Positions 26,404-35,710 of a DNA stretch of 64,000 bases are shown one piece after another. The notes under the pieces were generated by a model that ran no database searches, was not told the origin of the DNA, and saw nothing but the letters and a program-made list of their open reading frames with translations. Location: assembly GCA_003762715.1 (NCBI GenBank), contig RIBJ01000038.1:1-64000 (forward strand). Direction: 5' to 3'. This DNA is from Muribaculaceae bacterium Isolate-104 (HZI) (GTDB lineage Bacteria > Bacteroidota > Bacteroidia > Bacteroidales > Muribaculaceae). Within the stretch, counting starts at the first letter, position 1, and every line of letters begins with the position of its first letter. The position numbers and the translations under genes are program-made.

Positions 26404-27755
26404 TTTGCGAATTTATATCTCGATCGGAATCCAAAAGGCTGATAATGCTTTTTGCCGGCTGGGCTATGGACGGCAATATTTTCGACGGACTCAGTCATGA
26501 CGGCTATGATATGCTTGCGGTGTGGGATTACAATGACGAGTGTCTGGAAGCGGATTTAAGCGGCTACGATGAAATATGCATACTGGCATGGAGCTACGGA
26601 GTGTATTTTGCGGGCAGATTCATAGAGAAAAACAAATCATTGCCGTTCACTGCAAAAGTAGCGGTTAACGGTACGATGTGTCCGATCGATTCTACGTACG
26701 GTATTACGCCGGAGATTTTCAATGCAACAATTGCCGCGCTGAGTCCAAACAGTCTGTTGAAATTTTATAGGCGTATGTGCGGTGGAGCCGAGCGCTATTG
26801 CCAGATAGCGCAAAAATTGCAGAACCGCCCGTTTGAGTCTGTGAAATCCGAGCTTGAAAATATCCGGAACACATATGTTGCAGACGGAATGCCTGAAGCA
26901 GATTGGGACTACGCTTTTGTTTCGCGCAATGACCTTATATATCCGCCGCAGGCTCAATTGGCCTTCTGGAGAAATAAAGTTGAAATCATTGAAATAGAAT
27001 GTCACCATTATCCGGACTTTAAAAGAATTGTCAGCAGGGCGTTCATACTGAAAGGCGGGGTGGTTGAGGCATTCAGCCGTTCAGCTGATACATATGAAGA
27101 GAATGCTCAAGCTCAATATGTTGTAGCGCAGACGCTTGCTGATAAAATTGCAGGTTGTGGCAGGTTGCGGGGCACGGTATGGGAAATAGGACCCGGTTCA
27201 GGATTTCTTAGCCGTCGCATTGCCGAAGATTCCGGTATTTCCGAGCTGACCTTGATAGATGTGTCTCCAATCAGTGACAATCTGCCGGGCGAGCATGTGA
27301 TAGCCGATGCCGAGACAATGATAATCAATCAGGCATCGGAGAGCGTCGATGCCATTGTGTCATCATCGGCGGTGCAGTGGTTTAATTCGTTAAAGACATT
27401 CTTTTGTCAGGCTCACCGCGTGCTTGCTCCCGGAGGTCTGCTCGCAGTAGCAGTGTACGGCAACAGAACATTTAATGAGCTTGAAGGGTTGGTGTCTCCG
27501 TCAAGAGTCTTTACCACAACCGCATTGAAGCGCTATGTGGAGCCGCTGTTTGATATTCTGGACATAGAAGAGACCGCAATAAATCAGAAGTTTAACTCGC
27601 CTATGGAAGTGCTCAGACACTTCAGGCTTACCGGAGTGGCACCCGCAGCCACGTCCATGGAATCGGTGGCTGTCGCCAAACAAGTTGTGCGAAACAATGT
27701 TACAACTTTGACATACAACCCTATATTCCTTTTGCTTACAAAGAAAAAATTGTAA
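26400..27755 (+). CDS. bioGC: BioG-BioC fusion: pimeloyl-ACP methyl ester esterase plus malonyl-ACP O-methyltransferase
   Basis: Residues about 1-215 match BioG (DUF452): LIMLFAGWAMDG at the N-terminus, a nucleophile elbow AWSYG with S65, and a probable catalytic His in ECHHYPDF. Residues about 220-451 are a SAM-dependent methyltransferase of BioC type, with VWEIGPGSGFLSRRIAE as motif I and HRVLAPGGLLAVAVYG. BioC methylates the malonyl carrier to start pimelate synthesis, and BioG removes the methyl group at its end, so one polypeptide opens and closes the pathway. The last 24 bases contain the promoter of the next operon. bioB and bioD are not in the window. Confidence 0.88.
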   Translation: MICEFISRSESKRLIMLFAGWAMDGNIFDGLSHDGYDMLAVWDYNDECLEADLSGYDEICILAWSYGVYFAGRFIEKNKSLPFTAKVAVNGTMCPIDSTYGITPEIFNATIAALSPNSLLKFYRRMCGGAERYCQIAQKLQNRPFESVKSELENIRNTYVADGMPEADWDYAFVSRNDLIYPPQAQLAFWRNKVEIIEIECHHYPDFKRIVSRAFILKGGVVEAFSRSADTYEENAQAQYVVAQTLADKIAGCGRLRGTVWEIGPGSGFLSRRIAEDSGISELTLIDVSPISDNLPGEHVIADAETMIINQASESVDAIVSSSAVQWFNSLKTFFCQAHRVLAPGGLLAVAVYGNRTFNELEGLVSPSRVFTTTALKRYVEPLFDILDIEETAINQKFNSPMEVLRHFRLTGVAPAATSMESVAVAKQVVRNNVTTLTYNPIFLLLTKKKL

Positions 27756-27760
27756 TTTTG
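27732..27760 (+). promoter_or_regulatory. promoter of the lptF/G-ribBA operon, inside the end of bioGC
   Basis: TTG (27732-27734), 18 bp, TAATTTTG (27753-27760). The -7 box spans the bioGC stop codon, and the next ATG is at 27793. Confidence 0.7.
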
Positions 27761-27792
27761 TAGTTTGTTAGCACTATAGGCATCGTAAAGAA

Positions 27793-29715
27793 ATGACATT
27801 CAGAATAAAGACCCTATACAAGTTCATGCTGAGCAGCTTTGTGCCGCTGTTTGCCATGACATTCTTTATTTGTCTGTTTATTGTGCTCATGCAGTTTTTG
27901 TGGCGCTATATAGACGACCTTGTGGGAAAGGGTCTAAGCGTTGATGTTGTCGCCGAACTGTTTTTCTATGCGGCACTGTCACTGGTTCCGATGGCTCTGC
28001 CGCTGGCAATACTTCTGGCTTCGCTCATGACATTCGGAAATTTGGGTGAGCGGTTTGAACTGACTGCAATGAAAGCCTCCGGAGTGTCGCTGATAAAATC
28101 CATGCGCCCGCTGACCGCATTGCTGATTTTGATAGCAATCGGTGCGTTCTTTTTCCAGAACAATGTTTTGCCTGTGGCGCAGACAAAAATGTTTACACTG
28201 CTTTTTTCCGTAAAGCAGAAATCGCCGGAACTTGAAATACCCGAAGGCGTATTCTACGACCAGATTCCGGGATACAATCTGTTTGTACAGTCTAAGAACC
28301 GCGATAACGGAACATTGTACGACCTAATGATTTATGATTACAGCAAGGGCTTTGAGAACGCGGGAGTAATACTTGCGGATTCAGGAACTTTGGCTATGAC
28401 AGAGGATAAGACCCACCTTGTGCTGAATCTATACAACGGAGAGTCATTTGACAATCTCAAGGAGGCGGCTACTGCAACGGCAAATGTACCGTATCGCCGT
28501 GAATCTTTTCTGGATAAAAGAATATATCTGAAATTTGATGCCAACTTCAACCGTATGGAGGAGGATGGAATGCGCAACCAGTATGTCGGCAAGAACATAG
28601 CTGAGTTGAAACAGACCATTGATTCGGTCAACCTAAGAGTTGACAGCGTTGGCAGCAGCTATGCACGTCTTGTGGCGGACCGCCAGTATCTTAATGTAGG
28701 CAACTATAAAGTGATTCTTGACAATGAAGGCAAGAAGCATAGAGTGCCGAATGTGGTGGATATGAAAAGTCCTGTAAATGTGGACTCTGTGTTCCGGGGA
28801 AAATCATCGGCAGATAAGCTGAATTATCTGGACAAGGCGCTGAATCAGCTGAGGAGGCAGAAACAGGACTATGAATTCAAGGGACTGACTCTCGCTGATG
28901 ACAGAAAGACAATAATAAGACACGGTATAGAGATGCATAAGAAATTTACTCTTTCAATAGCATGTCTTGTGTTCTTTTTTATAGGAGCCCCCCTTGGGGC
29001 TATCATACGCAAGGGCGGTCTCGGCATGCCCCTTGTTATATCGGTGTTGCTGTTTATTGTCTATTACATTATCGACAACACAGGAAATAAAATGGCGCGT
29101 GACGCCCGCATAGAGGTGTGGGAAGGCATGTGGATGAGTACAGCTATTTTGCTGCCGTTGGGGATATTTGTGACTTATAAGGCTGTAAACGACTCAGCGG
29201 TATTCAACAAGGACGCATATCTTAACTTCTTCAGAAAACTTACAGGTCGCAATCAGGTGCGTCATGTGGAAATGAAAGAAGTGATAATAGAGGAGGTTGT
29301 CGACAGCGAGGCTTTGGCTAAACTCGCAAATCTGGATAAGGAAGCCGGCAGTTTCCTTGATTCCTTTCCGGCGAGAATCGGCTATTTTGAGTATTGGCAG
29401 AAAGGCTGTGATATAGAGCGGCTCCACTCTCTGGCAAAGACGGAAGAGCTGACGGTAGACTATCTGTCCAATTCAAGAGACAAACTCGTTATAAACAAAC
29501 TGATGGATTTGCCGATCTTGCGTAGCCTCTGGCTTTACCGTCCGGCTCCCAAAAAGTGGATAGGATGTATTGCGATTGCTGTATTTCCCATTGGATTGAC
29601 ATGCTATTTGATTGGCGCAAAGGCTTTACGCTCTCTTCGTAAAGAAGTGGAGACTATAATAAAAGTTGATAAGGAATTGACAACATTGATTAATAGAAAC
29701 AAAAATACGATATGA
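27793..29715 (+). CDS. LptF/LptG family permease (YjgP/YjgQ)
   Basis: This is an inner-membrane subunit type of the LptB2FG exporter that extracts lipopolysaccharide for transport to the outer membrane. The N-terminal helices and the segment [39 protein letters not shown] carry the family signature. A periplasmic domain follows (about 125-370), then more helices ([28 protein letters not shown]). The C-terminal part (about 480-640) is longer than in proteobacterial proteins, with a late hydrophobic segment near 585-610. Whether it is LptF or LptG cannot be decided here. Its last 4 bases overlap ribBA. Confidence 0.9.
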   Translation: MTFRIKTLYKFMLSSFVPLFAMTFFICLFIVLMQFLWRYIDDLVGKGLSVDVVAELFFYAALSLVPMALPLAILLASLMTFGNLGERFELTAMKASGVSLIKSMRPLTALLILIAIGAFFFQNNVLPVAQTKMFTLLFSVKQKSPELEIPEGVFYDQIPGYNLFVQSKNRDNGTLYDLMIYDYSKGFENAGVILADSGTLAMTEDKTHLVLNLYNGESFDNLKEAATATANVPYRRESFLDKRIYLKFDANFNRMEEDGMRNQYVGKNIAELKQTIDSVNLRVDSVGSSYARLVADRQYLNVGNYKVILDNEGKKHRVPNVVDMKSPVNVDSVFRGKSSADKLNYLDKALNQLRRQKQDYEFKGLTLADDRKTIIRHGIEMHKKFTLSIACLVFFFIGAPLGAIIRKGGLGMPLVISVLLFIVYYIIDNTGNKMARDARIEVWEGMWMSTAILLPLGIFVTYKAVNDSAVFNKDAYLNFFRKLTGRNQVRHVEMKEVIIEEVVDSEALAKLANLDKEAGSFLDSFPARIGYFEYWQKGCDIERLHSLAKTEELTVDYLSNSRDKLVINKLMDLPILRSLWLYRPAPKKWIGCIAIAVFPIGLTCYLIGAKALRSLRKEVETIIKVDKELTTLINRNKNTI

Positions 29716-30935
29716 CTGACAACAAAGCAATAAAATTAGACAGCATAGAAGAGGCTATTGCAGATTTCCGTGAAGGCAAGTTTGTCATTGTGGTAGATGA
29801 CGAAGACCGGGAAAATGAGGGTGACCTTATTATGGCTGCGGAAAAAGTAACAACCGAACATGTCAATTTTATGGTGACCAATGCCCGAGGCGAACTTTGC
29901 GCTCCTCTGACAATATCAAGATGCCGGGAACTCCGGCTTGAGCATCAGGTGCAGGACAATACCTCAATGCTTGGAACACCGTTTACTGTCACGGTAGACA
30001 AACTCGAAGGCTGCTCCACAGGTGTGTCTGCGGCAGACAGAGCCGCCACAATCCGGGCCCTTGCCGATCCGGCGTCTGTACCGTCAACATTCGGGCGCCC
30101 CGGGCATGTGCACCCCCTGTATGCTCAGGACGAAGGTGTGCTGCGTAGACCCGGGCACACAGAGGCCGGTATTGATTTGGCTCGTTTGTCCGGGCTGTAT
30201 CCGGCGGCAACGCTGATTGAAATACTTAACGAGGACGGTACTATGGCGCGTTTGCCCCAACTGCGTAAAAAGGCTGATGAATGGGGACTCAAACTGGTGT
30301 CAATACGCGACCTTATAGCATACCGGCTCAGAACAGAATCGACTGTGGAAGAAGGCGTGGAGGTAGATATGCCCACCTCGTACGGACACTTCAGGCTGAT
30401 ACCTTTCAGAGACAAGATTTCCGGTCTGGAACATATTGCGCTGATAAAAGGTGATGTCGCGAATGGAGAGCCGGTGCTTGTGCGAGTGCATTCCTCTTGT
30501 GCGACAGGCGACATTTTCGGCTCGCAGCGATGTGACTGTGGTGATCAGCTGCATAAAGCCATGGAAATGGTAGAGAAAGAGGGCAGAGGAGTTGTGCTGT
30601 ATCTGAGCCAGGAAGGTCGAGGTATCGGTCTTATGGACAAAATACGGGCTTACAAACTACAGGAAGAGGGGCTTGACACAGTAGATGCCAATCTGCACCT
30701 GGGTCACCGCGCTGATGAAAGAGACTACGGAGTGGGTGCACAGATACTTCACAAACTTGGCGTGAGAGAAATGAAGCTGATGACTAACAATCCCGTTAAA
30801 CGCATAGGGCTTGAGGGATATGGACTGAAAGTTGTGGAGAATGTGCCCATAGAAGTATCTCCTAATGTGTACAACCGATTCTATATGCATACTAAAAAGG
30901 AGCGGATGGGACATATCCTTGATCAAGTAGACTGA
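29712..30935 (+). CDS. ribBA: bifunctional 3,4-dihydroxy-2-butanone 4-phosphate synthase / GTP cyclohydrolase II
   Basis: The protein makes both riboflavin precursors, from ribulose 5-phosphate and GTP. The DHBP synthase domain (about 1-205) has [26 protein letters not shown] and RPGHVHPL with [17 protein letters not shown]. The GTP cyclohydrolase II domain (about 206-407) has the zinc ligands in [18 protein letters not shown], the catalytic SQEGRGIGL, and [14 protein letters not shown]. Both active sites look intact over 407 residues. It starts within the stop of the LptF/G gene (ATGA); pairing of these two genes is familiar from Bacteroidota. Confidence 0.96.
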   Translation: MTDNKAIKLDSIEEAIADFREGKFVIVVDDEDRENEGDLIMAAEKVTTEHVNFMVTNARGELCAPLTISRCRELRLEHQVQDNTSMLGTPFTVTVDKLEGCSTGVSAADRAATIRALADPASVPSTFGRPGHVHPLYAQDEGVLRRPGHTEAGIDLARLSGLYPAATLIEILNEDGTMARLPQLRKKADEWGLKLVSIRDLIAYRLRTESTVEEGVEVDMPTSYGHFRLIPFRDKISGLEHIALIKGDVANGEPVLVRVHSSCATGDIFGSQRCDCGDQLHKAMEMVEKEGRGVVLYLSQEGRGIGLMDKIRAYKLQEEGLDTVDANLHLGHRADERDYGVGAQILHKLGVREMKLMTNNPVKRIGLEGYGLKVVENVPIEVSPNVYNRFYMHTKKERMGHILDQVD

Positions 30936-30952
30936 AAACAGCACAATCAAAA

Positions 30953-32923
30953 ATGCGAAATATAGTAGTAAAAGCTGTATTCATAATATTGGCGGGTCTG
31001 CTGTCATCATGTGCTTCATCGGCACCGGATGAGTCGGAAGCCGTAAATAATGTGCTTGACAAGGCCGGTCACAACCGCGGAGAACTTGAAAAAGTACTCC
31101 GCCACTATTCTGATGACTCATTGAAACTTGCCGCCGCGCGATGGCTTATTGTCAATATGCCTGGGCATTACAGCTTTGACGGACCGCAGGTTGATATGCT
31201 TGATTCTATATTTCGTCCTCTAAAGAGCTATGCGGTAAATTTTTCGCTTGATCCGGAAGTAGTCGAACGTTGGAATTCACAATCGTTTGCTGATTTTACA
31301 AGAAAAGACCATGTCAGGTACATAAAAGCGGATATGCTGATCAGGAATATTGACATGGCATTTCAGGAATGGCAAAACCGGAAGTGGAACCATAATCTTA
31401 CTTTTGACGAATTTTGCGAACTGCTGCTGCCGTATACTCTCGGCGATGCAAGGTTATCTGACTGGAGAACAGAATATGCCTCGCACTACAGACCAAAACT
31501 TGATTCAGCTTATTCAGGAGACGATGTTGTGGAGGCGGCCTCGGTATTGTTACGCATAATTCAGTCTGAGGGTTGGATATATAATGCCCAGCTAATAACT
31601 CCACACCTTGACCCCTCGCTTCTGCTGGATGTCAGAATCGGGTATAACAGAGATTTTATTGACATGCTCGTATATGCAATGAGAGCATGTGGCATACCGG
31701 TGGCTATAGATCAGTTGCTGATTTCTCCGGACAACAAAAACAGTCACAAATGGATTGTAGTCAAGGATGACGAGACCGGACGATATATACCGTTTGGAGT
31801 CGATTCTATGGAACCAAACCGCAATATTCACCCTCATGACGGGCGCAAAAAAGGGAAAGTCTACAGAACAACCTATGCCCGTCAGAATGACCATATCAAG
31901 CAGTTTGAAAATATCCGGTCACTGCCGCTTAGGGTAGTCAATCCCAATATTATAGACGTATCTACCGAGTACTTTGAACCGGATAGCGTTAAAATACATG
32001 CTGATTCACAGGGCGAAGACGTGTATCTCGCATTGCCGGTGATGGACGAGTGGCGTCCGATAGATGCCGGTAGAAAAGAAGGCGATTCAGTAACATTCTA
32101 TAATTATGAGGCAGGAGTGTATTATGTTCCGGTGATACCGAAAGACAATCTGTTTTATCCTTGCGGTTATCCCTTTTTCAAGTCCGGCAACGGGCAAAAC
32201 ATTGTTTTAGAACCGAACGTCAACAAAAAAGTCCGCATAAAAATGACGAGGCTCATGCCCATGCGACCGATAACATTGTCAAGAATCATATCCGATATGG
32301 TTGGAGTTGTCATAGAGGCGGATACAAATGAGGATTTCAGCAATCCGGATACTATTCTTGTGGTCAGAGACACTATTGTGGACAGACGTCACAGGTATGC
32401 TATACCATACCCTAACAAAACATACGGCTATATACGGTATACAGCGGCTCCGGGACAACAGGTGTCGCTGGCAGAACTGGAATTTTATGCGGATAAAGCG
32501 GAAACCATGAATATTTCGTATACAGTTCCGGATCCGGTAGTTGAAAGGTCCGGCCCGCAATATCTGTATGATAAGAATTATGAATCAAGGTTTACAATTC
32601 CGGTTTCCGATGCTTCGTTTATAATGAAGCTGTCACGTCCGACACAGATAAAGTCAATGAGACTGACAGCCCGAAATGACGGCTATTTCGCAGTTCCGGG
32701 CAATGAATACAGGCTGTATTACCTTGACGGAGCAAACGGCTGGATAAATACAGGCGATTCCTGCATGGCAGATAAGGAGGGCACTTTGAGTTTTCTTGTA
32801 CCGGAAAACGCCCTGTTAAAATTGCGTGATATAACTGATGGTCTTGACTATCAGGTGTTCACAGTGCAAAAAGGAAAGGCTTGCTATGCAATAGACCTCG
32901 GATTCTATAATTTGGTAAAATAA
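30953..32923 (+). CDS. transglutaminase-like lipoprotein with C-terminal discoidin-like domain
   Basis: A lipoprotein signal ends at LLSSC with the lipidated C20. A helical region follows (about 30-215), then a transglutaminase-like core recognised from LVYAMRACGIPVAIDQL (about 236-252) and SHKWIVV (about 263-269). The canonical Cys at the start of the core helix appears to be absent (GYNRDF in its place), so protease or transferase activity is doubtful. The C-terminal third (about 480-656) resembles a galactose-binding or F5/8 type C domain (YLYDKNYESRFTI, MKLSRPTQIKSMRLTARN). The likely location is the periplasm or outer membrane. It sits 17 bases after ribBA in a six-gene operon; its role is unknown. 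Confidence 0.75.
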   Translation: MRNIVVKAVFIILAGLLSSCASSAPDESEAVNNVLDKAGHNRGELEKVLRHYSDDSLKLAAARWLIVNMPGHYSFDGPQVDMLDSIFRPLKSYAVNFSLDPEVVERWNSQSFADFTRKDHVRYIKADMLIRNIDMAFQEWQNRKWNHNLTFDEFCELLLPYTLGDARLSDWRTEYASHYRPKLDSAYSGDDVVEAASVLLRIIQSEGWIYNAQLITPHLDPSLLLDVRIGYNRDFIDMLVYAMRACGIPVAIDQLLISPDNKNSHKWIVVKDDETGRYIPFGVDSMEPNRNIHPHDGRKKGKVYRTTYARQNDHIKQFENIRSLPLRVVNPNIIDVSTEYFEPDSVKIHADSQGEDVYLALPVMDEWRPIDAGRKEGDSVTFYNYEAGVYYVPVIPKDNLFYPCGYPFFKSGNGQNIVLEPNVNKKVRIKMTRLMPMRPITLSRIISDMVGVVIEADTNEDFSNPDTILVVRDTIVDRRHRYAIPYPNKTYGYIRYTAAPGQQVSLAELEFYADKAETMNISYTVPDPVVERSGPQYLYDKNYESRFTIPVSDASFIMKLSRPTQIKSMRLTARNDGYFAVPGNEYRLYYLDGANGWINTGDSCMADKEGTLSFLVPENALLKLRDITDGLDYQVFTVQKGKACYAIDLGFYNLVK

Positions 32924-32944
32924 GAAACAACACAGGCAAATCTA

Positions 32945-33379
32945 ATGAATAACAACACAAAACAGATTGTTCTTGACAAACGTTACCTGCGCATGGCGGA
33001 AATATGGGCTGAAAACTCATACTGTGTCCGTCGCAGAGTAGGCGCGCTGATTGTCAGGGAACAGATGATAATAAGCGATGGATTTAACGGAACTCCTGCC
33101 GGATTCGAAAACGTGTGCGAGGATGAAGATGGCAAGACAAAACCGTATGTACTTCATGCCGAAGCGAATGCTATAACAAAAGTTGCGCGGAGCAATAATT
33201 CCAGTGAGGGAGCAACTCTGTATGTTACCGCGTCTCCGTGCCTTGAATGTTCCAAACTGATAATTCAGGCAGGAATAAAAAGGGTTGTGTATCATGAACT
33301 CTACCGTATGAGCGACGGCATAGACTTGCTTGTGCGGGCAGGAATAGAGTGTGTTCATGTTCCTGATTTGTCAGAATAA
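32945..33379 (+). CDS. deoxycytidylate (dCMP) deaminase
   Basis: This zinc enzyme converts dCMP to dUMP for thymidylate synthesis. The 144 residues include YLRMAEIWAENSYCVRRRVGALIV, the active-site HAEANAI (His ligand and catalytic Glu) and the second zinc motif SPCLECSKLI (two Cys ligands). IISDGFNGTPAGFENVCED is typical of the ComEB/dCMP deaminase branch rather than of cytidine or guanine deaminases. It lies 21 bases after the lipoprotein gene and 14 before the S41 protease. Confidence 0.93.
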   Translation: MNNNTKQIVLDKRYLRMAEIWAENSYCVRRRVGALIVREQMIISDGFNGTPAGFENVCEDEDGKTKPYVLHAEANAITKVARSNNSSEGATLYVTASPCLECSKLIIQAGIKRVVYHELYRMSDGIDLLVRAGIECVHVPDLSE

Positions 33380-33393
33380 TAAGGATATAGTTT

Positions 33394-35040
33394 ATGAATT
33401 CTCAAATAAAGAAAACAGCTGTCTGGGTTCCGTTGCTTACCGCAGTGGCTTTTGTGGCAGGAATATTATTCGGAACTAAATTTCTGAAATCTAATCCCTC
33501 CTGGGATGCAATGGCGAAGATTGACGAGATGATGGGCATTATATCTGAAGAGTATGTGGATAATGTCGATACTGACAGCATCCTGGAGGCTTCAATTCCG
33601 GATATATTGGCTAAGTTGGATCCGCACACAGTATATATTCCGGCATCAGAGCTACAGTCCACAAACGAAGTGCTTGAGGGCTCTTTCGGAGGCATTGGTA
33701 TAGTATTCAATATGCTGACAGATACAGCCACCGTTGTAGAAGTGGTTTCCGGAGGTCCCGCAGAAAAGGTCGGAATGCTGGCAGGAGACAGAATATTGAC
33801 TGTCAACGATTCTACAATTGCAGGATTGAAACTCGAAAGCGAGGCAATTCGTAAAAAATTAAAGGGTCCGAAAGGAACAAGTGTTAAACTTGGAGTTAAA
33901 AGAGTCACATCGCCTGACGTGCTGACATTTGAAGTGACACGCGGCGATATACCCGTTACATCTGTGGATGCAGCTTATATGATAGAGCCGGCTGTCGGGT
34001 ACCTTAAGATAAACAAATTCGGACGCACAACCTTTATGGAATTTCTGAACTCAATGGTTCAGTTGCGCGAAAAAGGCGCGTCAAAGTACATAATTGATTT
34101 GCGTGGCAACACCGGCGGTTATATGGAACCCGCGATACTTATGGCAAATGAGTTTCTTAGTGCGGGTATGCCTATTGTTTCCACAAAAGGCAAAAACGGT
34201 ACGGTAGAGTCTTTCATCAGCAGTGACGGAACCGGAGCCTTCCAGTCCAACGACCTTGTTGTAATCATTGATGAGGGAAGCGCAAGCGCAAGCGAAATTT
34301 TTGCAGGAGCAGTACAGGACAATGACAGAGGCCTCATTGTAGGACGCCGCTCATTTGGCAAAGGTCTTGTTCAGCGGCAGATAGAGCTGCCCGACAGTAG
34401 TGCGTTCCGACTTACCACAGCGAGATATTACACCCCTTCAGGACGCTGTATCCAGAAGCCTTACGAACTTGGTTCTCAGGAGTCCTATCAGTATGAGATT
34501 TATGACCGCTTCAATCATGGCGAAGGATTCAGCGCTGACAGCATGCGCATTGACCGCAATCAGGTGTTTCATACACTTGGAGGCAGAGAGGTTTATGGCG
34601 GAGGAGGCATAATTCCTGACATTTTTGTTGCAAGCGACACAGCCGGAGTCACATCCTATTATATCAAGGTGTTCAATGCGGGTATGCTTCATAGGTTCGC
34701 ATTTGCATACACCGATTCTAACCGGGAATTGCTCAACAACGCGAAAGACGTTGAATCACTTCTTGGTATTTTACCGTCGGATGATGTGCTGCTCAGTGCC
34801 TTTGTGGAATATTCCCGCGACAAAGGCGGAATAGCTCCGAGATGGTATTACATAAACATTTCGCGCGATTTGATTGTTAGACAATTGAAATCGCTCATCG
34901 CAAGTGATATACTTGGACAGTCGGCACTGTTTGAAGTCAGCAATCAGGCTGACAAGGCTGTCATACAGGCTGTTCAGGAGGCGGTTTCCGGCAATGCCGG
35001 AAACATTCGTGCTCAGTTGCCGAGCGTTGAGACGGAATAA
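33394..35040 (+). CDS. S41 family carboxy-terminal processing peptidase
   Basis: A 548-residue periplasmic protease anchored by an N-terminal helix (about 8-28). The PDZ domain covers about 85-180 (GSFGGIGIVFNM, VSGGPAEKVGMLAGDRILTVN). The peptidase core has GYLKINKFGRTTFMEF, YIIDLRGNTGGYMEPAILMANEFL, the nucleophile Ser in DEGSASASEIFAGA, and the general-base Lys in GRRSFGKGLVQ. The C-terminal region after 420 is a family-typical extension. It probably trims or degrades envelope proteins. Operon neighbours (LptF/G, lipoprotein) also point to the envelope. Confidence 0.93.
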   Translation: MNSQIKKTAVWVPLLTAVAFVAGILFGTKFLKSNPSWDAMAKIDEMMGIISEEYVDNVDTDSILEASIPDILAKLDPHTVYIPASELQSTNEVLEGSFGGIGIVFNMLTDTATVVEVVSGGPAEKVGMLAGDRILTVNDSTIAGLKLESEAIRKKLKGPKGTSVKLGVKRVTSPDVLTFEVTRGDIPVTSVDAAYMIEPAVGYLKINKFGRTTFMEFLNSMVQLREKGASKYIIDLRGNTGGYMEPAILMANEFLSAGMPIVSTKGKNGTVESFISSDGTGAFQSNDLVVIIDEGSASASEIFAGAVQDNDRGLIVGRRSFGKGLVQRQIELPDSSAFRLTTARYYTPSGRCIQKPYELGSQESYQYEIYDRFNHGEGFSADSMRIDRNQVFHTLGGREVYGGGGIIPDIFVASDTAGVTSYYIKVFNAGMLHRFAFAYTDSNRELLNNAKDVESLLGILPSDDVLLSAFVEYSRDKGGIAPRWYYINISRDLIVRQLKSLIASDILGQSALFEVSNQADKAVIQAVQEAVSGNAGNIRAQLPSVETE

Positions 35041-35047
35041 ACGACAC

Positions 35048-35608
35048 ATGAAAAAAGAGGATATAAGACGCAAGGTCAGAGCGGAAAAAAGTCTGTTGTC
35101 AGAAGATGACAGACGAGATGCCGCTGCTAAGGTGTTTACACGCCTTGAACATCTTGCCGCTTTTATGTTGGCGGATAAGATTCTGATGTATCACTCCTTG
35201 CCGGATGAATTGTCTACACTCGAATTTTTGTCCAAATGGAGCGGCAGAAAAAAATTCTTTCTGCCGAGAGTCAATGGCGTGAACCTGGAGATACTCCCTT
35301 ATGACCGCTCCTTCCTCAAACTTGGAGCCTTTCAGATTGAAGAGCCTCAAGGCAATGACCTTACTTCAATAAATGAAATTGAACTTGTTGTTGTGCCTGC
35401 GGTGGTCTATGACCGGAACGGAAACCGAGTCGGCAGGGGAAAGGGATACTATGACAGGCTCATGACAGACTGTAAAGCTGTCAAGGTCGGGGTCGGCTAT
35501 GATTTTCAGCTGGTGGATGACATAGAAGTAGCTGCGCATGATGTTCCGGTGGATATTGTAATAACGGAAACATCTACGTTTGTAATACGCAAACCTGCCC
35601 GCAAATAG
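35048..35608 (+). CDS. 5-formyltetrahydrofolate cyclo-ligase
   Basis: The enzyme converts 5-formyl-THF to 5,10-methenyl-THF with ATP. The ATG at 35048 gives 186 residues starting MKKEDIRRKVRAEKSLLS, a typical N-terminus; the frame is open further up but only inside the protease gene. Key segments are ILMYHSLPDELST, KKFFLPRV, and the C-terminal ATP-binding motif VVPAVVYDRNGNRVGRGKGYYDR. It is the last gene of the operon, 7 bases after the S41 protease stop and followed by a terminator hairpin. Confidence 0.93.
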   Translation: MKKEDIRRKVRAEKSLLSEDDRRDAAAKVFTRLEHLAAFMLADKILMYHSLPDELSTLEFLSKWSGRKKFFLPRVNGVNLEILPYDRSFLKLGAFQIEEPQGNDLTSINEIELVVVPAVVYDRNGNRVGRGKGYYDRLMTDCKAVKVGVGYDFQLVDDIEVAAHDVPVDIVITETSTFVIRKPARK

Positions 35609-35637
35609 CGAGTCTTATTTAAAATGATTATAAATAA

Positions 35638-35672
35638 TGCCGGAATTTCTTGTAGATTCCGGCATATTTTTT
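35638..35672 (+). terminator. terminator of the lptF/G-ribBA operon
   Basis: TGCCGGAAT pairs with ATTCCGGCA, followed by TATTTTTTC. It overlaps the -33 region of the feoAB promoter. Confidence 0.75.
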
Positions 35673-35680
35673 CAATTTTG
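35650..35680 (+). promoter_or_regulatory. probable promoter of feoAB
   Basis: TTG (35650-35652), 20 bp, CAATTTTG (35673-35680), one mismatch to TAnnTTTG. Confidence 0.45.
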
Positions 35681-35710
35681 CAGACAATAACAATATTTCA
35701 GTGACATCCG

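Noticed and set aside
34904-35047. N-terminal extension of the 5-formyl-THF cyclo-ligase frame
   Set aside because: It lies entirely inside the S41 protease gene in another frame and does not resemble the enzyme family.
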